Assembly: GCF_042466665.1 (NCBI RefSeq)
Contig: NZ_CP162102.1
Location: 3,224,001-3,288,000 of the forward strand
DNA length: 64,000 nucleotides
Origin: Peterkaempfera podocarpi
GTDB taxonomy: Bacteria > Actinomycetota > Actinomycetes > Streptomycetales > Streptomycetaceae
Reading direction: 5' to 3'
Both the position numbers and the translations under genes were made by a program. Positions 32,766 through 40,934 of the stretch are shown here, in pieces (the stretch's first letter is position 1; every line of letters starts with the position of its first letter). The notes below the pieces were generated by a model. The model was not told the DNA's origin and did no database searches. It saw nothing but the letters and a program-made list of their open reading frames with translations.

Positions 32766-34463
32766 TCAGAAGCCCGGCGGCTCGGTGTAGGTGCCCCACT
32801 CGTCGCGCAGGGCGTCACAGATCTCGCCCAGGGTGGCCTCCGCCCGCACCGCGTCCAGCATCGGCGGCACCATGTTGGCCCCGGTGCGCGCGGCCTCCAG
32901 CATCGCGGCGATGCCGGCCTTGACCGCGGCGTCGTCCCGTCCGGCCTTGCGCTCGGCCAGCAGCCGCACCTGCTCGGTCTCCACCTCATGGCTGACCCGC
33001 AGGATCTCCAGCTCCGAAGTGACCGTGGAGGTGTGGCAGTTGACGCCGACGACGCGCTTCTCCCCCTTCTCCAGAGCCTGCTGGTAGCGGAACGCCGACT
33101 CGGCGATCTCACCCACGAACCAGCCGTCCTCGATACCGCGCAGAATGCCCGCGGTCATCGGGCCGACCGGGTGCTCGGCCCCGCCGTTGCGCTCGCCCAT
33201 GCGCCGGATCCGCTCGAAGATCGCCTCGGCCTCGGCCTCGATGCGGTCGGTGAGCGCCTCGACGTACCAGGAACCACCCAGCGGGTCGGCCACATTGGCC
33301 ACCCCGGTCTCCTCCATCAGCACCTGCTGGGTGCGCAGGGCGATCTCGGCGGCCTGGGCGGAGGGCAGCGCCAGGGTCTCGTCCAGGGCGTTGGTGTGCA
33401 GGGAGTTGGTCCCGCCGAGCACCGCCGACAGGGCCTCCACCGCCGTGCGCACCACGTTGTTGTACGGCTGCTGGGCGGTGAGCGACACCCCTGCGGTCTG
33501 GGTGTGGAAGCGGAGCCACTGGGCCTTGTCGGTCTTCGCCCCGTAGACGTCGCGCATCCAGCGGGCCCAGATCCGCCGTGCGGCGCGGAACTTGGCGATC
33601 TCCTCGAAGAAGTCCAGGTGGGCGTCGAAGAAGAAGGAGAGCCCGGGGGCGAAGGTGTCCACGTCCAGGCCGCGGGAGAGTCCCAGCTCCACGTAGCCGA
33701 AGCCGTCGGCCAGCGTGAAGGCCAGCTCCTGCGCGGCCGTGGAGCCCGCCTCGCGGATGTGGTAGCCGGAGACGGACAGCGGCTTGTAGGCGGGGATGCC
33801 GGCCGCGCAGTACTCCATCAGGTCGCCGATCAGGCGCAGATGCGGCTCCGGGGAGAAGAGCCACTCCTTCTGGGCGATGTACTCCTTGAAGATGTCGGTC
33901 TGCAGGGTGCCGTTGAGGACGCCCGGGTCGACACCCTGCCGCTCGGCGGCCACCAGGTACATGCAGAAGACCGGGACGGCAGGACCGGAGATGGTCATGG
34001 AGGTGGTGACATCGCCCAGCGGGATGGAGTCGAAGAGGACCTCCATGTCGGCGGCGGAGTCGATGGCGACGCCGCAGTGGCCGACCTCGCCGAGTGAGCG
34101 CGGGTCGTCGGAGTCGCGGCCCATCAGGGTGGGCATGTCGAACGCCACCGAGAGGCCGCCGCCGCCGGCGTCCAGGATCATCCGGTAGCGCTCATTGGTC
34201 TGCCGGGCGTTGCCGAAGCCGGCGAACTGCCGGATGGTCCAGGCCCGGCCGCGGTAGCCGGTGGGGTGCAGGCCCCGGGTGAAGGGGTATTCGCCGGGCC
34301 AGCCGATCCGCTCGAAGCCCGTCACGGGCTGCCCGGCGGCCGGCCCGTAGACCGGGTCGACGGGGTCACCGGAGAGCGTGGTGAAGTCCGCGTCGCGCTT
34401 GCGCGCCTTGTCGAACCGCTGCTGCCAGCGGCTTCGGCCTGCCTCGATCTCCTCGGCGTCCAT
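32766..34463 (-). CDS. icmA: Isobutyryl-CoA mutase large subunit (565 aa)
   Basis: Substrate-binding TIM barrel of a coenzyme-B12 mutase that interconverts isobutyryl-CoA and n-butyryl-CoA. The C-terminal B12-binding domain of methylmalonyl-CoA mutase is absent, as in IcmA, which pairs with a separate small subunit IcmB (not in this window). Specificity residues decide the call: Phe80 (TIRQFAGF) and Gln198 (EYIAQKEW) are the IcmA pair, where methylmalonyl-CoA mutase has Tyr and Arg. The length matches IcmA (~566). ATG 34463. A promoter with a palindromic operator lies ~45-70 bp upstream. Role: valine and butyrate metabolism and precursor supply. Confidence 0.93.
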   Translation of the reverse strand: MDAEEIEAGRSRWQQRFDKARKRDADFTTLSGDPVDPVYGPAAGQPVTGFERIGWPGEYPFTRGLHPTGYRGRAWTIRQFAGFGNARQTNERYRMILDAGGGGLSVAFDMPTLMGRDSDDPRSLGEVGHCGVAIDSAADMEVLFDSIPLGDVTTSMTISGPAVPVFCMYLVAAERQGVDPGVLNGTLQTDIFKEYIAQKEWLFSPEPHLRLIGDLMEYCAAGIPAYKPLSVSGYHIREAGSTAAQELAFTLADGFGYVELGLSRGLDVDTFAPGLSFFFDAHLDFFEEIAKFRAARRIWARWMRDVYGAKTDKAQWLRFHTQTAGVSLTAQQPYNNVVRTAVEALSAVLGGTNSLHTNALDETLALPSAQAAEIALRTQQVLMEETGVANVADPLGGSWYVEALTDRIEAEAEAIFERIRRMGERNGGAEHPVGPMTAGILRGIEDGWFVGEIAESAFRYQQALEKGEKRVVGVNCHTSTVTSELEILRVSHEVETEQVRLLAERKAGRDDAAVKAGIAAMLEAARTGANMVPPMLDAVRAEATLGEICDALRDEWGTYTEPPGF

Positions 34464-34505
34464 TGCCGTACCCCGCTCCCATAGCTGTCACCAGGATGTC
34501 GCACC

Positions 34506-34535
34506 AATTTACTCGGACGTCCTAGTATCTGTCGA
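34506..34535 (-). promoter_or_regulatory. icmA promoter with embedded palindromic operator
   Basis: Minus strand: -35 TCGACA (34530-34535), 18-bp spacer, -10 TAAATT (34506-34511). The spacer and -10 overlap an almost perfect 18-bp palindrome, TACTCGGACGTCCTAGTA (34510-34527 on the plus strand, 16 of 18 symmetric), so a bound repressor would block the promoter. Start-site prediction ~34499 gives a ~36-nt leader. Confidence 0.6.
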
Positions 34536-34584
34536 TGGGGCACCCTCCGACGCGCCGCTCGGGGCAGCGCGCCGGAGGAGTCAC

Positions 34585-34923
34585 TCAGACGCCCACAGGC
34601 GCCGGCGCGGCCTTCCCGGCCTCCAGGCCCCGCACCTCGCGCACCACCCGGCGCTCGGCGACGAAGGAGCAGAACGGGACGGTGCCCGCCACCAGGATCA
34701 CCAGCTGCTTGACCAGCGGCCAGCGCTGCTTCTGACCCAGCATGAACGCCACGACGACATAGCCCATGAAGAGGATGCCGTGGGCCTGCGCGACAAAGAA
34801 CGTGGCGCTCTTCCCGACGCCGAAGCCGTACTTGGCCACCATGAAGCCGCAGAGCAGCAGCAGCATGCAGCCGGTCGCATAGGCCAGCGCCCGGTACCAG
34901 GACAGCAGGGGGTTCGACTTCAC
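34585..34923 (-). CDS. DUF3817 small membrane protein (112 aa)
   Basis: Three or four hydrophobic segments: LSWYRALAYATGCMLLLLCGFMV, FVAQAHGILFMGYVVVAFMLG and LVILVAGTVPFCSFVAERRV. The AHGILF and FVAERRV blocks are DUF3817 signatures. GTG 34923 (VKSNPLLSWYRAL) follows GAGG by 8 nt; the frame further upstream is Arg/Pro-rich and not credible. A second DUF3817 gene lies at 38200. It sits downstream of the MarR gene, probably in one leftward transcript. Function unknown. Confidence 0.85.
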   Translation of the reverse strand: MKSNPLLSWYRALAYATGCMLLLLCGFMVAKYGFGVGKSATFFVAQAHGILFMGYVVVAFMLGQKQRWPLVKQLVILVAGTVPFCSFVAERRVVREVRGLEAGKAAPAPVGV

Positions 34924-35180
34924 CGCGTTCGCCTCACATGCCAGGGGTCGGGGCGGTACGCCCGGACTCGGCACCGCCTCCCCGAGGGTAACCCCGCTCC
35001 GTCCGCCCTCCGCGCACGCCCCCGCCCTCCCCGGCCGTACCTCCCCGCCTGTCGCCGCGGGCCGGTCCCGGCGTTGCGGGACTCCTGCGGGCACCGGAAT
35101 CGGCAAGCCCGCCACAGCGACACCGCCGAGGAGCCGCCCCTGCACTGCCATCGGGTCGGTCCGGCGCGGGCCGGCCGGGC

Positions 35181-35711
35181 TCAGGCCTCGGGTTCCGCCG
35201 CGTCCGGGTCGGTGAAGTCGCCCGCGGCGACCCGGAGCGGGCGCAGTATGTCGAAGATCTGCCGGCACTGCTCGGGGTCGTACTCGTCCAGGCCGAACTC
35301 CATGGCCATCAGATCGCGGGTGGCCGCCTCCACCACATGCCGGCCCTGGGGGGTGATGGAGGCGAGGATGCCGCGGCCGTCAAGGGGGTTGGGCCGCCGG
35401 GAGACCAGGCCGGCCCGCTCCAGACGGTCGACGGTGTTGGTGACGCTGGTGGGGTGCACCATCAGCCGCTCGCCGATCTTGGAGAGGGAGAGCTCACCGG
35501 TGCGGCTGAAGGTGAGCAGCACCAGGGCCTCGTAGCGGGCGAAGGTCAGCCCGTACGGCTTGACGACCGCGTCGACCCGGCCGAGCAGGATCTGGTGGGC
35601 GCGCATGATCGACGTGATCGCGGCCATGGGCGGGACGGCGCCCCAGCGCCGGGTCCACAGGTCGTCGGCACGGGCGATCGGGTCGAAGTTCAGGCTGAGC
35701 GGCTTGGGCAC
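35181..35711 (-). CDS. MarR-family regulator (176 aa)
   Basis: Winged-helix MarR fold: helix region MAAITSIMRAHQILLGRVDAV, DNA-binding part LSLSKIGERLMVHPTSVTNTVDRLERAGLV, wing RRPNPLDGRGILASITPQGR. GTG 35711 (VPKPLSLNFDPIARAD) is the conserved start. Upstream is TACGGT six bases before GTG and no proper Shine-Dalgarno, so it may be leaderless. Ligand and targets unknown; it is followed by DUF3817 and then icmA on the same strand, with a 257-bp gap. Confidence 0.88.
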   Translation of the reverse strand: MPKPLSLNFDPIARADDLWTRRWGAVPPMAAITSIMRAHQILLGRVDAVVKPYGLTFARYEALVLLTFSRTGELSLSKIGERLMVHPTSVTNTVDRLERAGLVSRRPNPLDGRGILASITPQGRHVVEAATRDLMAMEFGLDEYDPEQCRQIFDILRPLRVAAGDFTDPDAAEPEA

Positions 35712-36196
35712 GCCCCCACCGTACCGGCGTGACTGAGGGCCGCCGAGAGCTGTCCACAGGGCGAACGAGCGCGGAGCGGGAGCCGCTACACCCCGGCACG
35801 CCCCCATCCTGCGGGTGCTTCGGCGCGCCCCCGGATGTCAATCCGCCGCCCGACTGCGCCCCGGAATGACCGTATGTCCACCCGTGATCATCCGGGTTGC
35901 CGGCGCAGTGCAGGTGATTTGACCGACTTCGCACCGATAACCGCGGCCGATGGACGCACAGCAGCCGAAGTCGTTGTGGCGAAAGCTCGCCATTGGCTGA
36001 CGGTGACCTGTCATTTCACGACGTAAATTGTCATGCTTCTGGCCAGCCCCGTACGGCGCCCGCGCCCACCCCACGCGCACGCCGTGAGACCGCACGGAGC
36101 AGCACGACCGCGCCCGTTCCGCCCTCGATGGCGTACACCCGACGCCCCCGGGACGGCGCGCGACCGCGCACACGCGGTGTACCGAAAGGGAACACA
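35712..36196. other. 485-bp divergent region between marR and protease
   Basis: AT-richer part at 35920-36035 probably carries the protease promoter: TAAATT (36024-36029) lies close to two direct TGTCAT repeats 20 bp apart (36009 and 36029). No gene is seen. Confidence 0.35.
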
Positions 36197-37837
36197 GTGA
36201 AGCGAAAGCTGACCGCCGGAGCACTTCTCTCAGCCTCTGCCATGCTCGTCGTGGGTATACAGGCGGGCACCGGAACGGCCACCGCCCAGCCCGGAACAGC
36301 CTTCGGCCCGGCCGCCGCCGGGGCGCACGCCCAGCTGGTCGGCCTGGCCCGCGCCCAGGCCTCCGGCCTGGCCCGGTCCCTGGCGCTCGGCAGCCAGGAG
36401 AAGCTGGTCGTCAAGGACGTCGTGGTGGACGCGGACGGCACCCGCCATCTGCGCTACGACCGCACCTACGGCGGCCTGCCGGTCCTCGGCGGCGACCTGG
36501 TGGTGCACCAGACGGCGAGCGGCGCCGTGAAGTCCGTGGACCGTGCCACCACGCGCAAGCTCGACCTGAAGAGCCTCACCCCCGCTCTCGCCCCGGCCAA
36601 GGCCGTCGGCAAGGCGGCCGGCACCGTCCGGGCCCTGGTGGGCGACGCCTCCGACAAGGACGCGGCGCCGCTCAGCTCGGTCGGCACGGCCGCCGCACCC
36701 AAGCTGGTGGTCTGGGCGGCCTCGGGCACCCCCCGCCTGGCCTACGAGACCGTGGTCAGCGGCACCCGCGCCGACGGCACCCCGAGCGAGCAGCACATCG
36801 TCACCGACGCCGCCTCGGGCGCCGTGCTCTCGCAGCACGAGGCGATCCAGACCGCGGCCGGCACCGGCAAGGGCGTCTTCGTCGGCTCGGTCGGCCTGAC
36901 CACCACGCTGTCCGGCTCGACGTACCAGCTCAAGGACGCCGGCCGGGGCAACCAGTACACGACCAACCTGGCCAACAAGACCAGCGGCACCGGCACCCTC
37001 TACACCGACGCCGACAACGCCTGGGGCGACGGCACCGTCTCCAACACCCAGTCCGCAGCGGTGGACGCCCAGTACGGCGCGGCCGTCACCTGGGACTTCT
37101 ACAAGAACACCTTCGGCCGCAACGGCATCGCCAACGACGGCAAGGGCGCCTACAGCCGGGTCCACTACGGCCGCAACTACGTCAACGCCTTCTGGGACGA
37201 CTCCTGCTTCTGCATGACCTACGGAGACGGCTCGGGCAACACCCACCCGCTGACCGAACTGGATGTCTCCGGCCACGAGATGAGCCACGGGGTGACCAGT
37301 CGCACCGCCGGCCTCAACTACTCCGGTGAGTCCGGCGGCCTCAACGAGGCCACCTCGGACATCTTCGGCACCATGGTGGAGTTCTACGCCAACCTGGCCA
37401 GCGACAAGCCGGACTACCTGATCGGCGAGCTGATCAACATCAACGGGGACGGCACCCCGCTGCGCTACATGGACAAGCCCTCCAAGGACGGCGGCTCCGC
37501 CGACTACTGGTCCTCGTCGGTGAAGAACCTGGACGTCCACTACTCCTCGGGCGTCGCCAACCACTTCTTCTATCTGCTGGCCGAGGGCAGCGGCGCCAAG
37601 ACGATCAACGGCGTCAGCTACAACAGCCCGACGTACAACGGCTCCACGGTCACCGGCATCGGCCGCGACAAGGCCGCCGCCATCTGGTACCGGGCGCTGA
37701 CCGTCTACATGACCTCGACCACCAACTACAAGGCGGCCCGCACCGCCACCCTGAACGCTGCCACGGACCTCTACGGCAGCGGCTCCGCCGAGTACAACGC
37801 GGTCGCCTCCGCCTGGACCGGCGTGAACGTCAGCTGA
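36197..37837 (+). CDS. Secreted M4 (thermolysin-like) metalloprotease precursor (546 aa)
   Basis: Signal peptide VKRKLTAGALLSASAMLVVGIQAGTGTATA, a ~190-residue FTP/PepSY-type propeptide, then the peptidase. Zinc site HEMSH (His360, Glu361, His364) and third ligand Glu384 in GGLNEATSDIFG; the transition-state His is in LDVHYSSGVANH. All catalytic residues are intact. GTG 36197 has GAAAGGGA upstream. Extracellular protein degradation; the propeptide must be removed. The predicted mature enzyme is ~33-35 kDa. It stands alone, followed by a hairpin. Confidence 0.93.
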   Translation: MKRKLTAGALLSASAMLVVGIQAGTGTATAQPGTAFGPAAAGAHAQLVGLARAQASGLARSLALGSQEKLVVKDVVVDADGTRHLRYDRTYGGLPVLGGDLVVHQTASGAVKSVDRATTRKLDLKSLTPALAPAKAVGKAAGTVRALVGDASDKDAAPLSSVGTAAAPKLVVWAASGTPRLAYETVVSGTRADGTPSEQHIVTDAASGAVLSQHEAIQTAAGTGKGVFVGSVGLTTTLSGSTYQLKDAGRGNQYTTNLANKTSGTGTLYTDADNAWGDGTVSNTQSAAVDAQYGAAVTWDFYKNTFGRNGIANDGKGAYSRVHYGRNYVNAFWDDSCFCMTYGDGSGNTHPLTELDVSGHEMSHGVTSRTAGLNYSGESGGLNEATSDIFGTMVEFYANLASDKPDYLIGELININGDGTPLRYMDKPSKDGGSADYWSSSVKNLDVHYSSGVANHFFYLLAEGSGAKTINGVSYNSPTYNGSTVTGIGRDKAAAIWYRALTVYMTSTTNYKAARTATLNAATDLYGSGSAEYNAVASAWTGVNVS

Positions 37838-37854
37838 CGCACCATCAGCACAGC

Positions 37855-37882
37855 TGGGCCCGGGCGGTCACGCCCGGGCCCA
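37855..37882. terminator. 12-bp bidirectional hairpin
   Basis: TGGGCCCGGGCG stem with loop GTCA, 18 bp after the protease stop and 22 bp before the end of the convergent thiamine-binding gene. Confidence 0.75.
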
Positions 37883-37903
37883 TGCCCATCCCTGGGCCCC
37901 TGC

Positions 37904-38200
37904 TCACCCCTCGGCCAGATGGCGTTCCACCGTCGCCACCTTGGCGGTCAGCCCGTCGACCACCCCGGGCCGCACATCGGCCTTGAGCACCACGCTGACC
38001 CGCGGCGCCCTGGCCGCGACCGCGTCGACGGCCCGCTTGACCACAGCCATCACCTCGTCCCACTCGCCCTCCAGCGAGGTGAACATGGCATCGGTGCGGT
38101 TGGGCAGGCCCGACTCGCGGACCACCCGCACCGCGTCGGCGACGTACTCCCCCACGTCCTCACCCACGCCGAGCGGGGTGACCGAGAAGGCGACGATCAT
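37904..38200 (-). CDS. MTH1187-family thiamine-binding protein (98 aa)
   Basis: Small ferredoxin-like fold of the YqgV/MTH1187 (UPF0045) family: MIVAFSVTPLGVGEDVGEYVADAV at the start, TDAMFTSLEGEWDEVMAVVKRAVDAV in the middle, ending RVSVVLKADVRPG. Members bind thiamine and form tetramers. ATG 38200 overlaps the stop of the upstream DUF3817 gene (TGATG), so the two are translationally coupled. Confidence 0.88.
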   Translation of the reverse strand: MIVAFSVTPLGVGEDVGEYVADAVRVVRESGLPNRTDAMFTSLEGEWDEVMAVVKRAVDAVAARAPRVSVVLKADVRPGVVDGLTAKVATVERHLAEG

Positions 38201-38529
38201 CAGACCGCGGCCTTCTCCGCCGCGGCGGCGGGGGTCCAGCCCTCCAGCTCCTCACGGGCCAGCATCCGCTCGGCGAAGAACCCGCCGGTGGGGAGCACCG
38301 AGAGGACGAACATCAGCACCCCGCGCCGGGCGTCCCAGCGCTGCTTCTTCCAGGCGTCGGCCAGGAAGAGCAGATAGAGGATGAAGAGCACCCCGTGCAC
38401 CATGCCCATCACCGGAACGGCGTTGAAGTCGGTGGTGCGCTTCAGCACTGAGCAGACCAGCAGGACGATGAAGGAGACGGCCTCGGGGGCGGAGACGAGG
38501 CGCAGACGGTGGACGGCGCTGCTCTTCAC
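38200..38529 (-). CDS. DUF3817 small membrane protein (109 aa)
   Basis: Three hydrophobic segments: RLVSAPEAVSFIVLLVCSVL, VMGMVHGVLFILYLLFLA and RGVLMFVLSVLPTGGFFAERML. Blocks VHGVLF and FFAERM are DUF3817 hallmarks. GTG 38529 (VKSSAVHRLRLV) matches the family start; the frame upstream is unsupported. Coupled to the thiamine-binding gene by TGATG. Paralogue of the 34585 gene. Confidence 0.85.
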   Translation of the reverse strand: MKSSAVHRLRLVSAPEAVSFIVLLVCSVLKRTTDFNAVPVMGMVHGVLFILYLLFLADAWKKQRWDARRGVLMFVLSVLPTGGFFAERMLAREELEGWTPAAAAEKAAV

Positions 38530-38767
38530 GGTGGACGACCTCACAGGGTTGCGGGTGCTTGTGAACCGGCGCACAAGCTCCCGCCCATTATCACCGCCCG
38601 GCCGACGGGCCCCCGCCGCGGGTGACCCGGTGCGGCCGACGTCACATCCGCGCCACAGATGCCGCCCGCACGGGGGATCGGCCTGGCCCGCCCTCGGCGC
38701 ACACCCCTATCCTCGGCGCTTGCGGCCGGACCCCCCGGCCGTAGCAGAACGGGGAGCGACACAAGCG

Positions 38768-39562
38768 ATGAAGCTGGACTGGGACCGCCGGACCTGCGCA
38801 CGCCGCGGCCACATCACCTACGCGCCGGCCGAGCCCGAGCTGCGAGCACGGCTGCACGCCGGCACCGCGGTCGGCGACGCCTGGCGCTGCCTGCGCTGCG
38901 GTGACTTCGCCCTCGGCGAGCCGCACGGCTCCGGCCCGGCCCGGAGCGCCCCGCTGGTCCCCCGCGGCAAGGCGCTGCGCGACCTGTTCATCCTGCGCTT
39001 CCTGGCCGTGGAGCGGATCGCGCGCGGGCTCTTCATCGTGCTGGCCGCATGGGCGGTGTGGAAGTTCTCCAACAGCCAGGACGCGGTGCGCCGGCTCTTC
39101 GACGAGAACCTCACGGTCTTCCGCCCGGTGGCCAACCACTTCCACTATGACGTCGACCACTCCCCGATAGTGGACACCATCCGCAAGACCTTCGACTACG
39201 AGCACTCCACGCTGACGATCGTGGCCGCGGCCCTGCTGGGCTACGCACTGATCGAGATCGTCGAGGGCGTCGGCCTGTGGATGGCCCGGCGCTGGGCCGA
39301 GTACCTCACCGTGATCGCCACCGCGGCCTTCCTCCCGCTGGAGATCTACGAGCTCACCGAGAAGGTCAGCGGGCTGAAGGTCGCCACCCTGGTGATCAAC
39401 GTCGCAGCGGTGCTGTGGATCGCCCTGTCCAAGCGGCTCTTCGGGCTGCGCGGCGGGCGGGAGGCCTTCGAGGCGGAGCGGCAGTCCGCCTCGCTGCTGG
39501 AGGTCGAGGAGGCGGCCGGCAGTGCGCCCACCGGTCTGGAGCAGGCCCCGGCAGCGGGCTGA
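38768..39562 (+). CDS. DUF2127 membrane protein with N-terminal Cys motif (264 aa)
   Basis: N-terminal ~45 residues hold CARRGH and WRCLRCGDF, which look like a small zinc-ribbon. About four hydrophobic segments follow (ARGLFIVLAAWAVWKF, LTIVAAALLGYALIEIVEGVGLWM, LTVIATAAFLPLEIYEL, VATLVINVAAVLWIAL). The IEGVGL and PLEIYEL blocks are DUF2127 features. ATG 38768 has GGGGAG upstream. Unknown function; monocistronic, ends 83 bp before the AIM24 operon. Confidence 0.85.
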   Translation: MKLDWDRRTCARRGHITYAPAEPELRARLHAGTAVGDAWRCLRCGDFALGEPHGSGPARSAPLVPRGKALRDLFILRFLAVERIARGLFIVLAAWAVWKFSNSQDAVRRLFDENLTVFRPVANHFHYDVDHSPIVDTIRKTFDYEHSTLTIVAAALLGYALIEIVEGVGLWMARRWAEYLTVIATAAFLPLEIYELTEKVSGLKVATLVINVAAVLWIALSKRLFGLRGGREAFEAERQSASLLEVEEAAGSAPTGLEQAPAAG

Positions 39563-39632
39563 CAGACCCTGGTATGTCCCGGATCGGTACCGGTACGGCG
39601 CGCGCCCCTCGCCTACCGGACCGACCCCCGGT

Positions 39633-39638
39633 TACCTT
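39633..39638 (+). promoter_or_regulatory. -10 candidate for leaderless AIM24 operon
   Basis: TACCTT, 7 nt before GTG 39646, with no Shine-Dalgarno between. Confidence 0.45.
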
Positions 39639-39645
39639 TTGGCTC

Positions 39646-40284
39646 GTGGCACAGTTTCGATTGCAGGGGTCCAAGGTGCTCGCCGTCGATCTGATGGGCG
39701 ACGCCGTCAAGGCCCGCAACGGGTCCATGGTCGCGTACAGCGGCCAGATGTCCTTCAAGAAGCTCTCCGGGGGCGGCGACGGCCTGCGCGGCATGGTCAC
39801 CCGCCGGCTGACCGGTGAGCAGATGGTGGTGATGGAGGTCAGGGGGCAAGGCACCTGCTACTTCGCAGACCGTGCCACCGAGGTGAACCTGGTACGGCTC
39901 AACGGCGAGACCCTCTACGTGGAGGCCGACAATCTGCTCTGCACCGAGGCGACGCTGCACACCGGCACCTCCTTCGCCGGTCTGCACGGGATGACCTCCG
40001 GGAACGGCCTCTTCACCACCAAGGTCGAGGGCCAGGGCTGGGCGGCGGTGATGTCGGACGGTCCGGCGATCATCCTGCGGGTCTCCCAGGGGATGCCGCT
40101 GCGGGTCGACCCCGGGGCGTACATCGCCCACACCGGCAACCTCAACCGCAACTTCAAGTCCGGTGCCGGCTTCAGCACCTTCTTCGGCGAGGGCGGCGGC
40201 GAGGCCATGCAGGTCGAGTTCGTCGGTGACGGCCTGGTGTATGTGCAGCCGTCGGAGCGCGTGACGATCGGCGGTGACGTCTGA
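39646..40284 (+). CDS. AIM24-family protein 1 (212 aa)
   Basis: AIM24/TerD-like beta-helix family: QFRLQGSKVLAVDLMGDAVKARNGSMVAYSG opens the domain. GQGTCYFADRATEVNLVRLNGETLYVEADNLL and HTGNLNRNFKSG are conserved elements. The GTG start is taken from alignment with its two neighbours and lies 7 nt after a TACCTT box. Stop and next start overlap as TGATG. The biochemical role is unknown; yeast AIM24 affects inner-membrane organisation. Confidence 0.88.
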   Translation: MAQFRLQGSKVLAVDLMGDAVKARNGSMVAYSGQMSFKKLSGGGDGLRGMVTRRLTGEQMVVMEVRGQGTCYFADRATEVNLVRLNGETLYVEADNLLCTEATLHTGTSFAGLHGMTSGNGLFTTKVEGQGWAAVMSDGPAIILRVSQGMPLRVDPGAYIAHTGNLNRNFKSGAGFSTFFGEGGGEAMQVEFVGDGLVYVQPSERVTIGGDV

Positions 40285-40934
40285 TGCCCTTCACCAAGAT
40301 CAATGGAAAGCTGATCGAGGCGCAGGTCTTCCCAGGTCAGAGGGTTTTCAGCCAGCGTGGCGCCATGCTCGCCTACAGCGGGCAGGTCACCTTCACGCCC
40401 AATATGATGGGCGGTCAGGGCGGGGTGATGTCGATGATCGGCCGCCGGATCGCCAATGAGGACACCCCGCTGATGACGGTGGAGGGCCAGGGCCGGGTGA
40501 TGTTCGGCCACGGCGGCCACAACGTCCATGTGATCGATCTCACCGGTGACACCCTCTATGTGGAGGCCGACCGGCTGCTCGCCTTCGACGGCACCCTTCA
40601 GCAGTCCACCATGTTCATGGGCTCGCAGGGCGGTGTGATGGGCATGGTCCGCGGCCAGGTGACCGGCCAGGGGCTGTTCACCACCCAGCTGACCGGCCAG
40701 GGTTCGGTGGCGGTGATGGCCCATGGCGGCGTCATCGAACTGCCGATCACCCCGCAGCAGCCGATCCATGTCGACCCGCAGGCCTATGTGGCGCACCGGG
40801 GCCAGGTGCAGAACAAACTCTCCAGCGCCCTGGGCTGGCGCGACATGATCGGACGCGGCTCGGGCGAGGCCTTCCAGCTGGAGCTGTCCGGCCACGGCAT
40901 GGTGTACGTGCAGGCCAGTGAGGAGAAGCTCTGA
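40284..40934 (+). CDS. AIM24-family protein 2 (216 aa)
   Basis: Second of three paralogues: KLIEAQVFPGQRVFSQRGAMLAYSGQVTF, followed by GQGRVMFGHGGHNVHVIDLTGDTLYVEAD and AYVAHRGQVQNKLSSALGWRDMIGRGSG. Met-rich (MGGQGGVMSMIGRR). ATG 40284 overlaps the preceding stop and its own stop overlaps the next start, so all three should be co-translated, possibly forming one complex. Confidence 0.88.
   Translation: MPFTKINGKLIEAQVFPGQRVFSQRGAMLAYSGQVTFTPNMMGGQGGVMSMIGRRIANEDTPLMTVEGQGRVMFGHGGHNVHVIDLTGDTLYVEADRLLAFDGTLQQSTMFMGSQGGVMGMVRGQVTGQGLFTTQLTGQGSVAVMAHGGVIELPITPQQPIHVDPQAYVAHRGQVQNKLSSALGWRDMIGRGSGEAFQLELSGHGMVYVQASEEKL

Noticed and set aside
37026..37080. TTA-like rare codon control or HGT signature in the metalloprotease
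   Set aside because: Codon use there looks like the rest of the window; no atypical GC segment was seen.
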